A stretch of DNA of 64,000 nt from Pseudoramibacter alactolyticus (GTDB lineage Bacteria; Bacillota; Clostridia; Eubacteriales; Eubacteriaceae), in NCBI RefSeq assembly GCF_050908235.1, contig NZ_CP194340.1; one strand, given 5' to 3'. Under the pieces are notes generated by a model, which saw only the letters and a list, made by a program, of their open reading frames with translations, did no database searches and was not told the DNA's origin. Below, one piece after another: positions 44,712-52,755 of the stretch. The position numbers and the translations under genes are program-made. Position 1 is the first letter of the stretch; every line of letters starts with the position of its first letter.

Positions 44712-46931
44712 ATGACAGATCAAAATCAGCCGAAGGGCAATGAACGGCTTTCTTTGAGAAATCTCGGACAGCGCAAACGGGAGGTTCATCCTCGTGAAAA
44801 CAATCTGCGCTCGACCCCGGCGGCCCGCCGCTACGCCCGGGAAAAGGGCATCGATCTCAGCAAACTGGACGGTTTTTTCGGGAATCGGCGCATCACCGAG
44901 AAAGACATCGATCTTTACCTCGAAAAAAAACGCATAGTTCAAAAGCGGGTGCACAAAGATCAGGCACATGAAGTGCGTGAAAGCCTGCCGGCGGAACCGG
45001 CCGCCGAAGAAGATGAAGGCATTTCGCCCCTGGCACGGAAACTGGCCGAAAAGCTGCACGTGGATTATCATAAGATTGAAAGCGGCAGCGGCCCCGAGGG
45101 ACGTATCCTGCGCCGCGATATCAGGGAGGCGGCACAAAAGGCCGCGGAGGACGGCGCTGAGCCGGAAAGCGACGCGGCAGATGCGTCTGAAAGTTTAAAA
45201 GCATCGGCCGAGTCGGAAGCGCTACCAAAAGAATCAATCGATGAAACGGCGATGGCGGATGGGCCGGCCGCCGAAGCGGATTCGGCAGACGAAGCGGGCA
45301 CAGGCGCGCCGAACGGCGTTGAAATGCCGGATGCCACTGCAGAAAGTGATAAAGCATCTGCAGCGGCGTCGGATTTGGTGAGAAACCGGGATCGAAGGAG
45401 ACTTGCCGCCAAGATGTCGGCAGATGAATTGGCGTCGGCCGATTTTAATCCGGAAATGGCCCCGGACTATACCAAGATCATCAATCTTGGCGTGGCGGCC
45501 AAGGCCGATCCGGATTCCGAACGGGATTTTGATGCTGTCGTGCTGGGCGGCGGTGCGGCCGGCATTGCCGCGGCGATCGCGGCCGGACGCAAGGGCTTTA
45601 AGACCGCGCTGGTCGCGGAAAATTTCGGCGGCGGCTTTTTGTACGGTGGCGCGGTGGAGGCGCGATTCCTCTACGAAAACGCCAAACTGATCCGATCCTG
45701 CATCGGCGCAAGGCGCAACAAGGGCATTGTCGTTGACAAGCTGTCCCTGGATATGCAGGTGATGGGGAGTGAAAAGCAGCGTGCGGTGGATTACGAAGCG
45801 GCGGTGCTGCGCAGCGATTTGATGGACGCCGGCGTGCGCGTGTTTGAGGGCGCGGGCCGGCCTCTGGCGCCGGGCTTTATCGACGTGAAAGACGAGGGAG
45901 GCCGCCAGGAGCGCCTCAACTGGCGAAAGCTTATCGTGGCGACGGGCACCCTGCCCCAGCCGGCGGCTTTTATGGAAGATTATGACGAGGTGATTACGGA
46001 CAGGACGATCTTCAATCTCGACCAGATCCCCCAGGAGCTGACGATCATCGGCGACGGCCCTATCGTTTGCGAGGTGGCTTCGATTTACGCGACGATGGGC
46101 TCCCGGGTGTCCATTATTACCGCGGCAGACAATGTTTTAAAGGGCCTCGACGCTCAGATCATCAACCGCCTGGAAGAACAGATGAAGCGCAGCGGCATCG
46201 GCGTGCACACCCGGGTGAAGCCCGTCGATGTCTATAAAGACTCGCTGGGGGCCATCCATATCGAACTGGCGGACACCGACGCGAAGCCGGCGGCAAACGG
46301 CCGCTATCCTAAAATCACCACGGTGATCTCGTCGGCGATTTACGTTGCCTCGGAATACCGGGTGAATACCCGTGGTCTCGATGCGCTGCGTCTCGATATC
46401 GACGAGGGGCGCATCGTCATCGATGAATTTGGCAGGACCTCGGTGGCCAATGTGTATGCCATTGGAGAAGCGACAGGCCGGTGCACCCTGGCGCATCAGG
46501 GGCGGGCCATGGCCCAGATGGTGGTGGACAACATCGCCCTCGAAGCAGAAGGCAGCAAATTGCGCGCCATTGATTTCACGCAGGTGCCGGTTTGCATTCA
46601 CGCGTTTCCGGAGGTGGCGACCATCGGTCTCGACACCCGTCGGGCCGGCGTGGCCCATGAGGATGTGCGCTTCGGCCTTGCGCCGCTGGGCAGCGAGCCC
46701 GGCAGCCTCTTTGACGAGGATAAGCAGGGCTTCGTGAAGGTGATCGTCGATGGGGAAACCCGGGAAATTCTCGGGGTGCACATCATCGGCGAAGAGGCCT
46801 GCGGACTCCTCGGGCAGGTGCAGGCACTGATGGCGATGCGGGGCACCGACGCCGATATGGCGCGGATCGTCAATCCGGCGCCGAGTTTGGCGCAGGCCGT
46901 TCAAAACGCTTTTGACAAAATTGACGCATGA
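44712..46931 (+). CDS. Fusion of two E3/E1-binding domains with a redox-dead dihydrolipoamide dehydrogenase-like flavoprotein
   Basis: 739 aa. Two peripheral-subunit-binding domains are seen: residues about 34-73 (STPAARRYAREKGIDLSKL) and 104-142 (ISPLARKLAEKLHVDYHKI). An Ala/Glu-rich linker (about 143-235) follows. From about 275 there is a full E3 fold: FAD motif VVLGGGAAGIAAAIAAG, NAD motif ELTIIGDGPIVCEVASIYAT, second FAD motif NVYAIGEATGRCTLAHQGR, and the interface domain. The redox disulfide segment (normally G-G-x-C-L-N-x-G-C-I-P-S-K) reads GGGFLYGGAVEAR, so both Cys are gone. The C-terminal H-x-H-P-T becomes IVNPAPSL, so the catalytic His is gone. There is no lipoyl domain and no acyltransferase domain. 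It follows the E1 genes by 20 bases and precedes guaA by 25. A flavoprotein that takes electrons directly from the E1 intermediate, or a scaffold, are both possible. Confidence 0.9.
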   Translation: MTDQNQPKGNERLSLRNLGQRKREVHPRENNLRSTPAARRYAREKGIDLSKLDGFFGNRRITEKDIDLYLEKKRIVQKRVHKDQAHEVRESLPAEPAAEEDEGISPLARKLAEKLHVDYHKIESGSGPEGRILRRDIREAAQKAAEDGAEPESDAADASESLKASAESEALPKESIDETAMADGPAAEADSADEAGTGAPNGVEMPDATAESDKASAAASDLVRNRDRRRLAAKMSADELASADFNPEMAPDYTKIINLGVAAKADPDSERDFDAVVLGGGAAGIAAAIAAGRKGFKTALVAENFGGGFLYGGAVEARFLYENAKLIRSCIGARRNKGIVVDKLSLDMQVMGSEKQRAVDYEAAVLRSDLMDAGVRVFEGAGRPLAPGFIDVKDEGGRQERLNWRKLIVATGTLPQPAAFMEDYDEVITDRTIFNLDQIPQELTIIGDGPIVCEVASIYATMGSRVSIITAADNVLKGLDAQIINRLEEQMKRSGIGVHTRVKPVDVYKDSLGAIHIELADTDAKPAANGRYPKITTVISSAIYVASEYRVNTRGLDALRLDIDEGRIVIDEFGRTSVANVYAIGEATGRCTLAHQGRAMAQMVVDNIALEAEGSKLRAIDFTQVPVCIHAFPEVATIGLDTRRAGVAHEDVRFGLAPLGSEPGSLFDEDKQGFVKVIVDGETREILGVHIIGEEACGLLGQVQALMAMRGTDADMARIVNPAPSLAQAVQNAFDKIDA

Positions 46932-46956
46932 CAGACATTGAAGGAGGCAAGCATTC

Positions 46957-48546
46957 ATGACGAACCAATCCCATTCCGAACGGGAAACCATTGTCGTTCT
47001 CGATTTCGGCGGTCAGTACAAGCAGCTGATCGCCAGGCGCGTGCGGGAATGCCATGTGTATTGTGAGATCCATTCGTATCAAACCGGCCTTGAAACGCTC
47101 AAAGCGATGAATCCCAAAGGCATCATCCTGACCGGCGGGCCCAACAGCGTTTACGATCCGGCCTCTCCGGCCTATCCCCAAGAACTCTTTGAAGCCGGCA
47201 TTCCGATCCTCGGCATCTGCTACGGCTCGCAGCTGATGGCCTATCAATGCGGCGGCCGGGTGGAGACGGCGCCCGCCAGTGAATACGGCCGCACCGATCT
47301 AACCATCGACAGCGCTGGCGGCCATTTATTGGCCGATGTGACGCCGGAGACGACCTGTTGGATGAGCCACACCGATTATATTGCCGCGGCGCCCGAAGGG
47401 TTTGCCGTGACGGCCCACACCGCGAATTGTCCGGTGGCGGCGATGGAAGATCCGGCGCGAAATCTTTACGCGGTGCAGTTTCATCCGGAGGTGGCGCACA
47501 CCCCGGAGGGTACGAAGATGCTGCGCAATTTTGTGATCGATATCTGCGGCTGCGCCGGCAGCTGGCAGATGGATGCCTTTGTGGACCATACCGTCGTGGC
47601 GCTGCGGGAAAAGATCGGCAGCGACCGGGTGCTGCTCGGCCTGTCCGGCGGGGTAGACTCCACCGTGGCGGCGGTGCTGCTCTCCCGGGCCGTCGGCAAG
47701 CAGCTGACCTGCGTTTTTGTGGATCACGGGCTGATGCGCAAAAACGAGGGCGATGAAGTGGAGGCCGTGTTCGGGCCGGATGGCGACTTTGATCTGAACT
47801 TTATTCGGGTGAACGCCGGAGATCAGTATTTTAAAGCCCTAAAAGGAGTCATTGATCCGGAACAGAAGCGCAAGATCATCGGCGCTCTTTTTGTTGAAAT
47901 TTTTGGCGCAGAGGCGAAAAAGCTGGCCGCTCAGGGCGGCTTTAAATACATGGCCCAGGGCACAATCTATCCCGACGTGGTGGAAAGCGGCGTCGGCAGC
48001 GGCGGCGCGGTGATCAAATCCCATCACAACGTCGGCGGTCTGCCCAAAGAAATGGTGACGGATCTCGGCTTTGAAGAAACGCCGATCGAACCGCTGCGCG
48101 ATCTTTTTAAGGACGAAGTGCGCCGGGCCGGACTGGAGCTGGGCATCCCGGCGCATCTGGTGTATCGCCAGCCTTTCCCGGGGCCGGGTCTCGGCGTGCG
48201 CATCGTGGGCGAAGTGACGCCGGAAAAGGTGGCCATCACCCAGGAAGCGGATGCAATCTTTCGCGAAGAGCTCGCCAACGCCGGCATCGACACCGGCGCG
48301 GGGCAGTTTTTTGCGGCGCTTTCCAACCTGCGGTCAGTAGGCGTGATGGGCGACGGCCGGACCTACGATTATGCCGTGGTGCTGCGCGGGGTGCTCACCG
48401 CCGACTTTATGACGGCCGAGGCCGCGGAAATCCCGTGGCCGGTGCTGCAGACCTGCATGAACCGGATTATCAACGAGGTGAAGGGCGTCAATCGCGTGAT
48501 GTATGACCTGACGTCGAAGCCCCCGGGAACGATTGAGTTTGAATAA
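46957..48546 (+). CDS. guaA: GMP synthase (glutamine-hydrolysing)
   Basis: 529 aa, standard length. The class I glutamine amidotransferase domain has the nucleophile Cys in ILGICYGSQLMAY and FHPEVAHT with the His/Glu pair. The ATP pyrophosphatase domain has LLGLSGGVDSTVAAVLL. The C-terminal dimer domain ends with YDLTSKPPGTIEFE. It converts XMP to GMP. The strong ribosome site AAGGAGG precedes ATG 46957. Confidence 0.97.
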   Translation: MTNQSHSERETIVVLDFGGQYKQLIARRVRECHVYCEIHSYQTGLETLKAMNPKGIILTGGPNSVYDPASPAYPQELFEAGIPILGICYGSQLMAYQCGGRVETAPASEYGRTDLTIDSAGGHLLADVTPETTCWMSHTDYIAAAPEGFAVTAHTANCPVAAMEDPARNLYAVQFHPEVAHTPEGTKMLRNFVIDICGCAGSWQMDAFVDHTVVALREKIGSDRVLLGLSGGVDSTVAAVLLSRAVGKQLTCVFVDHGLMRKNEGDEVEAVFGPDGDFDLNFIRVNAGDQYFKALKGVIDPEQKRKIIGALFVEIFGAEAKKLAAQGGFKYMAQGTIYPDVVESGVGSGGAVIKSHHNVGGLPKEMVTDLGFEETPIEPLRDLFKDEVRRAGLELGIPAHLVYRQPFPGPGLGVRIVGEVTPEKVAITQEADAIFREELANAGIDTGAGQFFAALSNLRSVGVMGDGRTYDYAVVLRGVLTADFMTAEAAEIPWPVLQTCMNRIINEVKGVNRVMYDLTSKPPGTIEFE

Positions 48547-48700
48547 CAGAAGCAAATATGCTACTTTTATAAAACTGTTGAAAATACAGCTTTTAAACGG
48601 TTTAAATATAGAAAAATTCTCTAAATGATACTGTTTTGATACTAAAAGCAAGAAAAAGCAGGTCTGAAAGGGAGTTGTTGAATTTAGGTAAATAGTTTAG

Positions 48701-48735
48701 AAAGCCTTCCATCATTTTGGTGGAAGGCTTTTGTG
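48701..48735 (+). terminator. Terminator downstream of guaA
   Basis: AAAGCCTTCCA and TGGAAGGCTTT form a perfect stem followed by TTG. The stretch 48547-48862 otherwise shows no gene. Base composition falls sharply to AT-rich here, marking the edge of the accessory region. Confidence 0.85.
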
Positions 48736-48862
48736 GATATAGTGATTTATAAATTTATATTCGTGGGGATGTATCCTTTAAAATTTGTACGAATACTGTA
48801 GGGTAGTAAAAGAAATCTTCCTCTATACTAAAATAAACTGAAAGAAAGGAGGAAAACCAAAA

Positions 48863-49705
48863 ATGAATATTATTAAGTCGTTTAACAGCACGATTGATTA
48901 TCTTGAAACCGTTCTTGATGATGAAATCAATGAAAAGAGAGTAAGTCAGTTATCCGGATATTCTTATTCAATGTTCAGTCGCTTGTTTTCTATTTTAACT
49001 GAAACAACACTTTCGGAATATTTAAGAAGCAGAAGATTAACGGAAGCTGCCATTATATTAAGAGATACAGATGAAAAAATCATTGATGTTGCATTCAAGT
49101 TTGGATATGAGTCATCGGATTCGTTTGGAACAGCATTTAAGAATTTTCATGGATTTACTCCTTCAGAGGTAAGAAATGGGAAACCGTTCAAATTAGTTTC
49201 ACGAGTACAGTTGGCATTAAGTGTAAGAGGAGGGAGAAGTATGAATATTACAATTCAAAAGAAAAAAGCATTTACAGTTGCAGGTGTAAATGAACAAAAC
49301 ATCAATTCGTCATTGTGTCCGAGTGTTTGGGATAAACTATATAAAAAATATAGTCATGATGAATTAGCAATGCTTGGAGAAGGACGAAGCGTAGGTATTT
49401 GTCATGATGTAGAAAGCCCAAATTCTATAAATTATATGGCGGGTTATATCGTTAATGATATAGATAAAGCAAGAAGTATGGACTTAGATGTTTTGGAAGT
49501 TGAAGAAGCAGAGTATGCTGTTGTTGAGCTGACAGGAAGTGTTCCGGAGTGTATTCATAACGGGTGGAAATATGCGATGGAAGTATTCTTTCCGGAGCAT
49601 GGCTATGTTCATTCAGGGAAACCCGACTTTGAATATTATTATGAAGGTGATATGCATAGCAAAGACTATAAAATGGAACTTTGGATTCCGATATGTAAAT
49701 CTTAA
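48863..49705 (+). CDS. AraC-family regulator with GyrI-like effector-binding domain
   Basis: 280 aa. The N-terminal AraC DNA-binding part carries EKRVSQLSGYSYSMFSRLFS and IIDVAFKFGYESSDSFGTAF, ending FHGFTPSEVR. From about residue 130 there is a GyrI-like small-molecule domain (YMAGYIVNDI, AEYAVVELTGSVPECI, FFPEHGY, MELWIPI). This is the Rob/SoxS-like multidrug-sensor layout. ATG 48863 has AAAGGAGG upstream. Targets are unknown, and no exporter is directly adjacent. Confidence 0.9.
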   Translation: MNIIKSFNSTIDYLETVLDDEINEKRVSQLSGYSYSMFSRLFSILTETTLSEYLRSRRLTEAAIILRDTDEKIIDVAFKFGYESSDSFGTAFKNFHGFTPSEVRNGKPFKLVSRVQLALSVRGGRSMNITIQKKKAFTVAGVNEQNINSSLCPSVWDKLYKKYSHDELAMLGEGRSVGICHDVESPNSINYMAGYIVNDIDKARSMDLDVLEVEEAEYAVVELTGSVPECIHNGWKYAMEVFFPEHGYVHSGKPDFEYYYEGDMHSKDYKMELWIPICKS

Positions 49706-49741
49706 CAAATAAGCAGTTTATTAGGTCAATTAGATTCTTAT

Positions 49742-49789
49742 AAAAAGCACATGGCTCGAAGAGTAAAATTTTTCAGCTATGTGCTTTTT
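49742..49789. terminator. Hairpin terminator after the AraC/GyrI gene
   Basis: AAAAAGCACAT...ATGTGCTTTTT, with GCT/AGC extending the stem. A and T runs on each side allow use from both strands. Confidence 0.7.
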
Positions 49790-49795
49790 CTGTGC

Positions 49796-49981
49796 TTATT
49801 TTATTTCCGGTGGGACTTTGGCATTTATTCCGCTTTTATAGAATTTTACATTGCTTTCTTCAAAGGGAACATAATCTTTTTTCAGACTTTCAGGATAATT
49901 TGCTTTCCAATCTTGCAGTGCCTCTTTTGTAATTTCGTTATTTTCATACTTCTCTTTCATTTTCTGCCATTCTTCAAGCAT
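49796..49981 (-). other. Short open reading frame, unrecognised
   Basis: 61 codons reading MLEEWQKMKEKYENNEITKE and NYPESLKKD. It is charged and helical and looks like a C-terminal piece of a mobile-element protein, but I cannot name it. Its frame is open a little further upstream (HYFEIRG). Confidence 0.3.
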
Positions 49982-50262
49982 GCCACGTATTTCAAAATAG
50001 TGTCACTGCCAAAATAGATGGTGGTAGTGTATCCGGGATCTTCGTCGTTCATAATAACCGGCCTGATATTAACCTCAATGCGGCCGCTAAGCTTAAACAA
50101 GAATCGCATAAGATCATGTTCCGTATAGGGATAGGCAGGTTCTTTCAGATAATTTTTATTTACATGGAGTGCAGCGGAAATATTTTCCAAAAATCCACAA
50201 GAATATTCCGTGAAACGGGAACCTGTGGATTTTTTGTTTGCCAAAAATATGGAAGCTGACAA
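49957..50262 (-). other. Open reading frame of about 100 codons, unrecognised
   Basis: It reads YTEHDLMRFLFKLSGRIEVN and NDEDPGYTTTIYFGSDTILKY. The mixed composition is plausible for a real protein end, but there is no clear ribosome site. Together with the preceding item it may be debris of one gene. The rest of 49706-50462 shows nothing else. Confidence 0.3.
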
Positions 50263-50462
50263 AAGCTCGATTAAAGCGAATTTAATTAAAATATATTATT
50301 TAAATGAATTTGTAAAAAGGCGTGCCGTCTTGTCAATAAGGGAGTAATGCATTTTGATCGCATAAAACTCGGGAAAGACAAAAGAAAGGCCATTTGCAGC
50401 CAAGATGCGGTTGCTGTGTCGAAGAAGGCGATCATATCAAGTAAAAACAAGAAAGGAATCTT

Positions 50463-51395
50463 ATGTTTGAGAGCAGGGTCATATTAAAAAAGTCAATGTT
50501 GTATAAGGTGATATCTTGTGCATTGATACTGATTCTTCCAGCCGTTTGCTTTTGTGGCTGCGGAAACGTAAAAAAAGAAAAGCCTGTAAAAAAAGATGTG
50601 AAAAAGCAGATTTATGGACTTACCATCGACGATGCGTGGGACGATGACGTTGCGTTAAAGGATGTTGTAGAGGGACTGAAAAATCTGAAGGCAAGGCCAA
50701 CGGTCAGAATCGTTATGTCAAGAGAAACGGAACCCGCAGAATATGTGAAGCTGTTTAAAGCCATCAAACCCTATGCGGATATAATGGCCTGCCCCGTGGA
50801 TTCTTTCGAAATGAAAAATTTTAAAGACAGGGAAAGTTATCTCCAAAGGTTCAAAGATTCTTATGAACATTTGTCTCAATATGTAAGTATTTGGGAAGTC
50901 GGGAATGAAATCAACGGAACGGAGTGGATAAAGCAAAGGCCGGAATTGATTGTCGATAAAATATTTTCAGCAGCGAATTTTATCAAGCGCAAGGGCGGGA
51001 AGATCGCATTGACATTGTATTGCACCGATTCGCCGAGCAAGGATATGATCGCGTGGATGCAAAAATATATTCCCCCAAAATTAGCGGATTCTGTCGATTA
51101 TTGTTTTGTAAGTTATTATGAAGATGATAATGGCGGTTATTCTCCTGAATGGAAGCGCATATTTAAGGATCTGGGGGAAATTTTCCCGTCAGCTTTTCTT
51201 GGCATAGGGGAGTGCGGGAATATCGCTGAAAATGCCACCGAAAAAAGTAAAATCGAAATGGCCAAAAAATATTACGGGATGCCCAAATACCACAAGCGGT
51301 TTGTCGGAGGATATTTCTGGTGGAACTGGGTCGAGGATTGTATCCCTTACAAAAATAACAGGGTGTATGAAACCATCAGAAGCTATGGCGGTTGA
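50463..51395 (+). CDS. Lipoprotein with glycosidase-like (TIM-barrel) domain
   Basis: 310 aa. The signal sequence (LYKVISCALILILPAVCFCGC) ends in a lipobox-like stretch with Cys near 30-32, then a Lys-rich linker. The domain resembles clan-A glycoside hydrolases: ISIWEVGNEINGTEW-type segment (observed VSIWEVGNEINGTEW) with the Asn-Glu acid/base pair, and LGIGECGNIAEN where the nucleophile Glu is expected. Aromatic YFWWNWVEDC is near the end. It is predicted to sit on the outer face of the membrane and act on a glycan. The start could also be ATG 50496. It is a single gene followed by the TetR promoter. Confidence 0.7.
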   Translation: MFESRVILKKSMLYKVISCALILILPAVCFCGCGNVKKEKPVKKDVKKQIYGLTIDDAWDDDVALKDVVEGLKNLKARPTVRIVMSRETEPAEYVKLFKAIKPYADIMACPVDSFEMKNFKDRESYLQRFKDSYEHLSQYVSIWEVGNEINGTEWIKQRPELIVDKIFSAANFIKRKGGKIALTLYCTDSPSKDMIAWMQKYIPPKLADSVDYCFVSYYEDDNGGYSPEWKRIFKDLGEIFPSAFLGIGECGNIAENATEKSKIEMAKKYYGMPKYHKRFVGGYFWWNWVEDCIPYKNNRVYETIRSYGG

Positions 51396-51405
51396 AAAGG
51401 AAAAT

Positions 51406-51453
51406 TTGACAAATATTGAATTATAATTTATTATTAAATATAAATTCAGTATT
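51406..51453 (+). promoter_or_regulatory. TetR gene promoter with inverted repeat
   Basis: TTGACA (51406-51411), 17 bases, TATTAT (51429-51434). Half-sites AATATTGAATT (51412-51422) and AATTCAGTATT (51443-51453) are inverted with one mismatch and flank the -10. The same half-site pair recurs at 52706-52729 before the ABC genes. Confidence 0.7.
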
Positions 51454-51473
51454 GGAATAGAAAGAGGTGTGCG

Positions 51474-52046
51474 ATGGCACAAGTATTAAAAGAAGAAGTT
51501 AGAAATAGAATCCTTGATGCAGCAGAAAAAGTATTTTATGAAAAGGACTATAGAGGTGCCAAATTAACAGAAATTGCAAAAGAAGCAGATATTCCTGTGG
51601 CACTAATTTATACCTATTTCAAAAATAAGGAAGTTTTGTTTGATGCAGTAGTAAGTTCTGTTTATATAAATTTCGAGTCAGCCTTTGATGAGGAGGAGTC
51701 TTTGGAAAAAGGTTCTGCTTCTGAAAGATTTGATGAGGTTGGAGAAAATTATATTCATGAACTTTTAAAAGAGCGTAAGAAGTTAATTATTTTAATGGAT
51801 AAAAGCTCAGGTACAAAGCATACAGAAGCAAAACAAAAACTCATATCGCAAATGCAGGTTCATATTGAAGTAAGTTTAAAAAGACAATCAAAAGAGGAAT
51901 ATGATCCAATGCTTGCCCATATTTTAGCCAGTAATTTCACAGAGGGGCTTCTTGAAATAGCAAGGCACTATCAAAGTGAAAAGTGGGAAAAAGATATGTT
52001 AAAACTTATTGCAAGGTGTTATTACAAGGGAGTGGAATCCTTGTAA
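51474..52046 (+). CDS. TetR-family transcriptional regulator
   Basis: 190 aa. N-terminal HTH VRNRILDAAEKVFYEKDYRGAKLTEIAKEADIPVALIYTYFKNKEVLFDAV is classic, and the C-terminal ligand domain is not specific. Ribosome site AAAGAGGTG precedes ATG 51474. It is first in the cluster with ClbS-like, ABC exporter and ECF genes. Shared operator-like repeats suggest it controls itself and the exporter. Confidence 0.92.
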   Translation: MAQVLKEEVRNRILDAAEKVFYEKDYRGAKLTEIAKEADIPVALIYTYFKNKEVLFDAVVSSVYINFESAFDEEESLEKGSASERFDEVGENYIHELLKERKKLIILMDKSSGTKHTEAKQKLISQMQVHIEVSLKRQSKEEYDPMLAHILASNFTEGLLEIARHYQSEKWEKDMLKLIARCYYKGVESL

Positions 52047-52096
52047 GTTGATTTGATATTTAAATGCGATAAATTTAAATTTTTGGAGGAGATATT

Positions 52097-52615
52097 TTGA
52101 AAATATATAAAGATAAAGAAGAACTGAAATCTGAGATAAATAAAAGTTTTGAAAAGTATATTTCTGAATTTGATATTATTCCTGAATCTCTCAAAGATAA
52201 GAGAGTCCCTGAAGTTGACAGAACACCAGCAGAAAATCTTGCTTATCAACTCGGATGGACAACATTAGTTTTGAAATGGGAAGAAGATGAGAAAAACGGT
52301 TTTGAAGTAAAGACACCGTCGGATATGTTTAAATGGAATCAACTTGGAGAATTATATCAGTGGTTTACCGATACTTATGCTCATTTATCGATAGAAGAAT
52401 TAAAGAAACGATTGAAAGAGAATATTATATCTATCTATACAATGATTGATACACTAAGTGAAGAAGAATTATTTCAACCGCATATGAGAAAATGGGCTGA
52501 TGAAGCTACTAAAACAGCGACATGGGAAGTTTATAAGTTTATTCATGTTAATACGGTTGCCCCTTTTGGAACGTTTAGAACTAAGATTAGAAAATGGAAA
52601 AAGATTGTGCTATAA
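52097..52615 (+). CDS. ClbS/DfsB-family four-helix protein
   Basis: 172 aa. TPAENLAYQLGWTTLVLKWEEDE and YKFIHVNTVAPFGTFRTKIRKW are the ClbS/DfsB marks (DinB-like fold). ClbS itself protects colibactin producers by opening the cyclopropane warhead, but most homologues are uncharacterised. It is found here between TetR and the ABC exporter, with GGAGGAG before the TTG/ATG region of its start. A small detoxifying enzyme is a reasonable guess. Confidence 0.85.
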   Translation: MKIYKDKEELKSEINKSFEKYISEFDIIPESLKDKRVPEVDRTPAENLAYQLGWTTLVLKWEEDEKNGFEVKTPSDMFKWNQLGELYQWFTDTYAHLSIEELKKRLKENIISIYTMIDTLSEEELFQPHMRKWADEATKTATWEVYKFIHVNTVAPFGTFRTKIRKWKKIVL

Positions 52616-52705
52616 TTTTTGATTTGCTGATACAGTAATTTAAAAAATATAGCTGATCGGCTAAAACAGACTTTGCGTAATCAGCAAAGTCTTACTTTAA
52701 ACCTT

Positions 52706-52729
52706 AATAATGAATTAAAATTCAATATT
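52706..52729. promoter_or_regulatory. Operator-like inverted repeat before the ABC exporter
   Basis: AATAATGAATT (52706-52716), AA, AATTCAATATT (52719-52729): inverted with one mismatch, and made of the same half-sites as the TetR promoter repeat. It lies 26 bases before ATG 52756. A weak terminator-like hairpin (GACTTTGC/GCAAAGTC, 52669-52691) separates it from the ClbS-like gene. Confidence 0.55.
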
Positions 52730-52755
52730 ATTCAATTTTGAAAGGAGCGTTGTTC

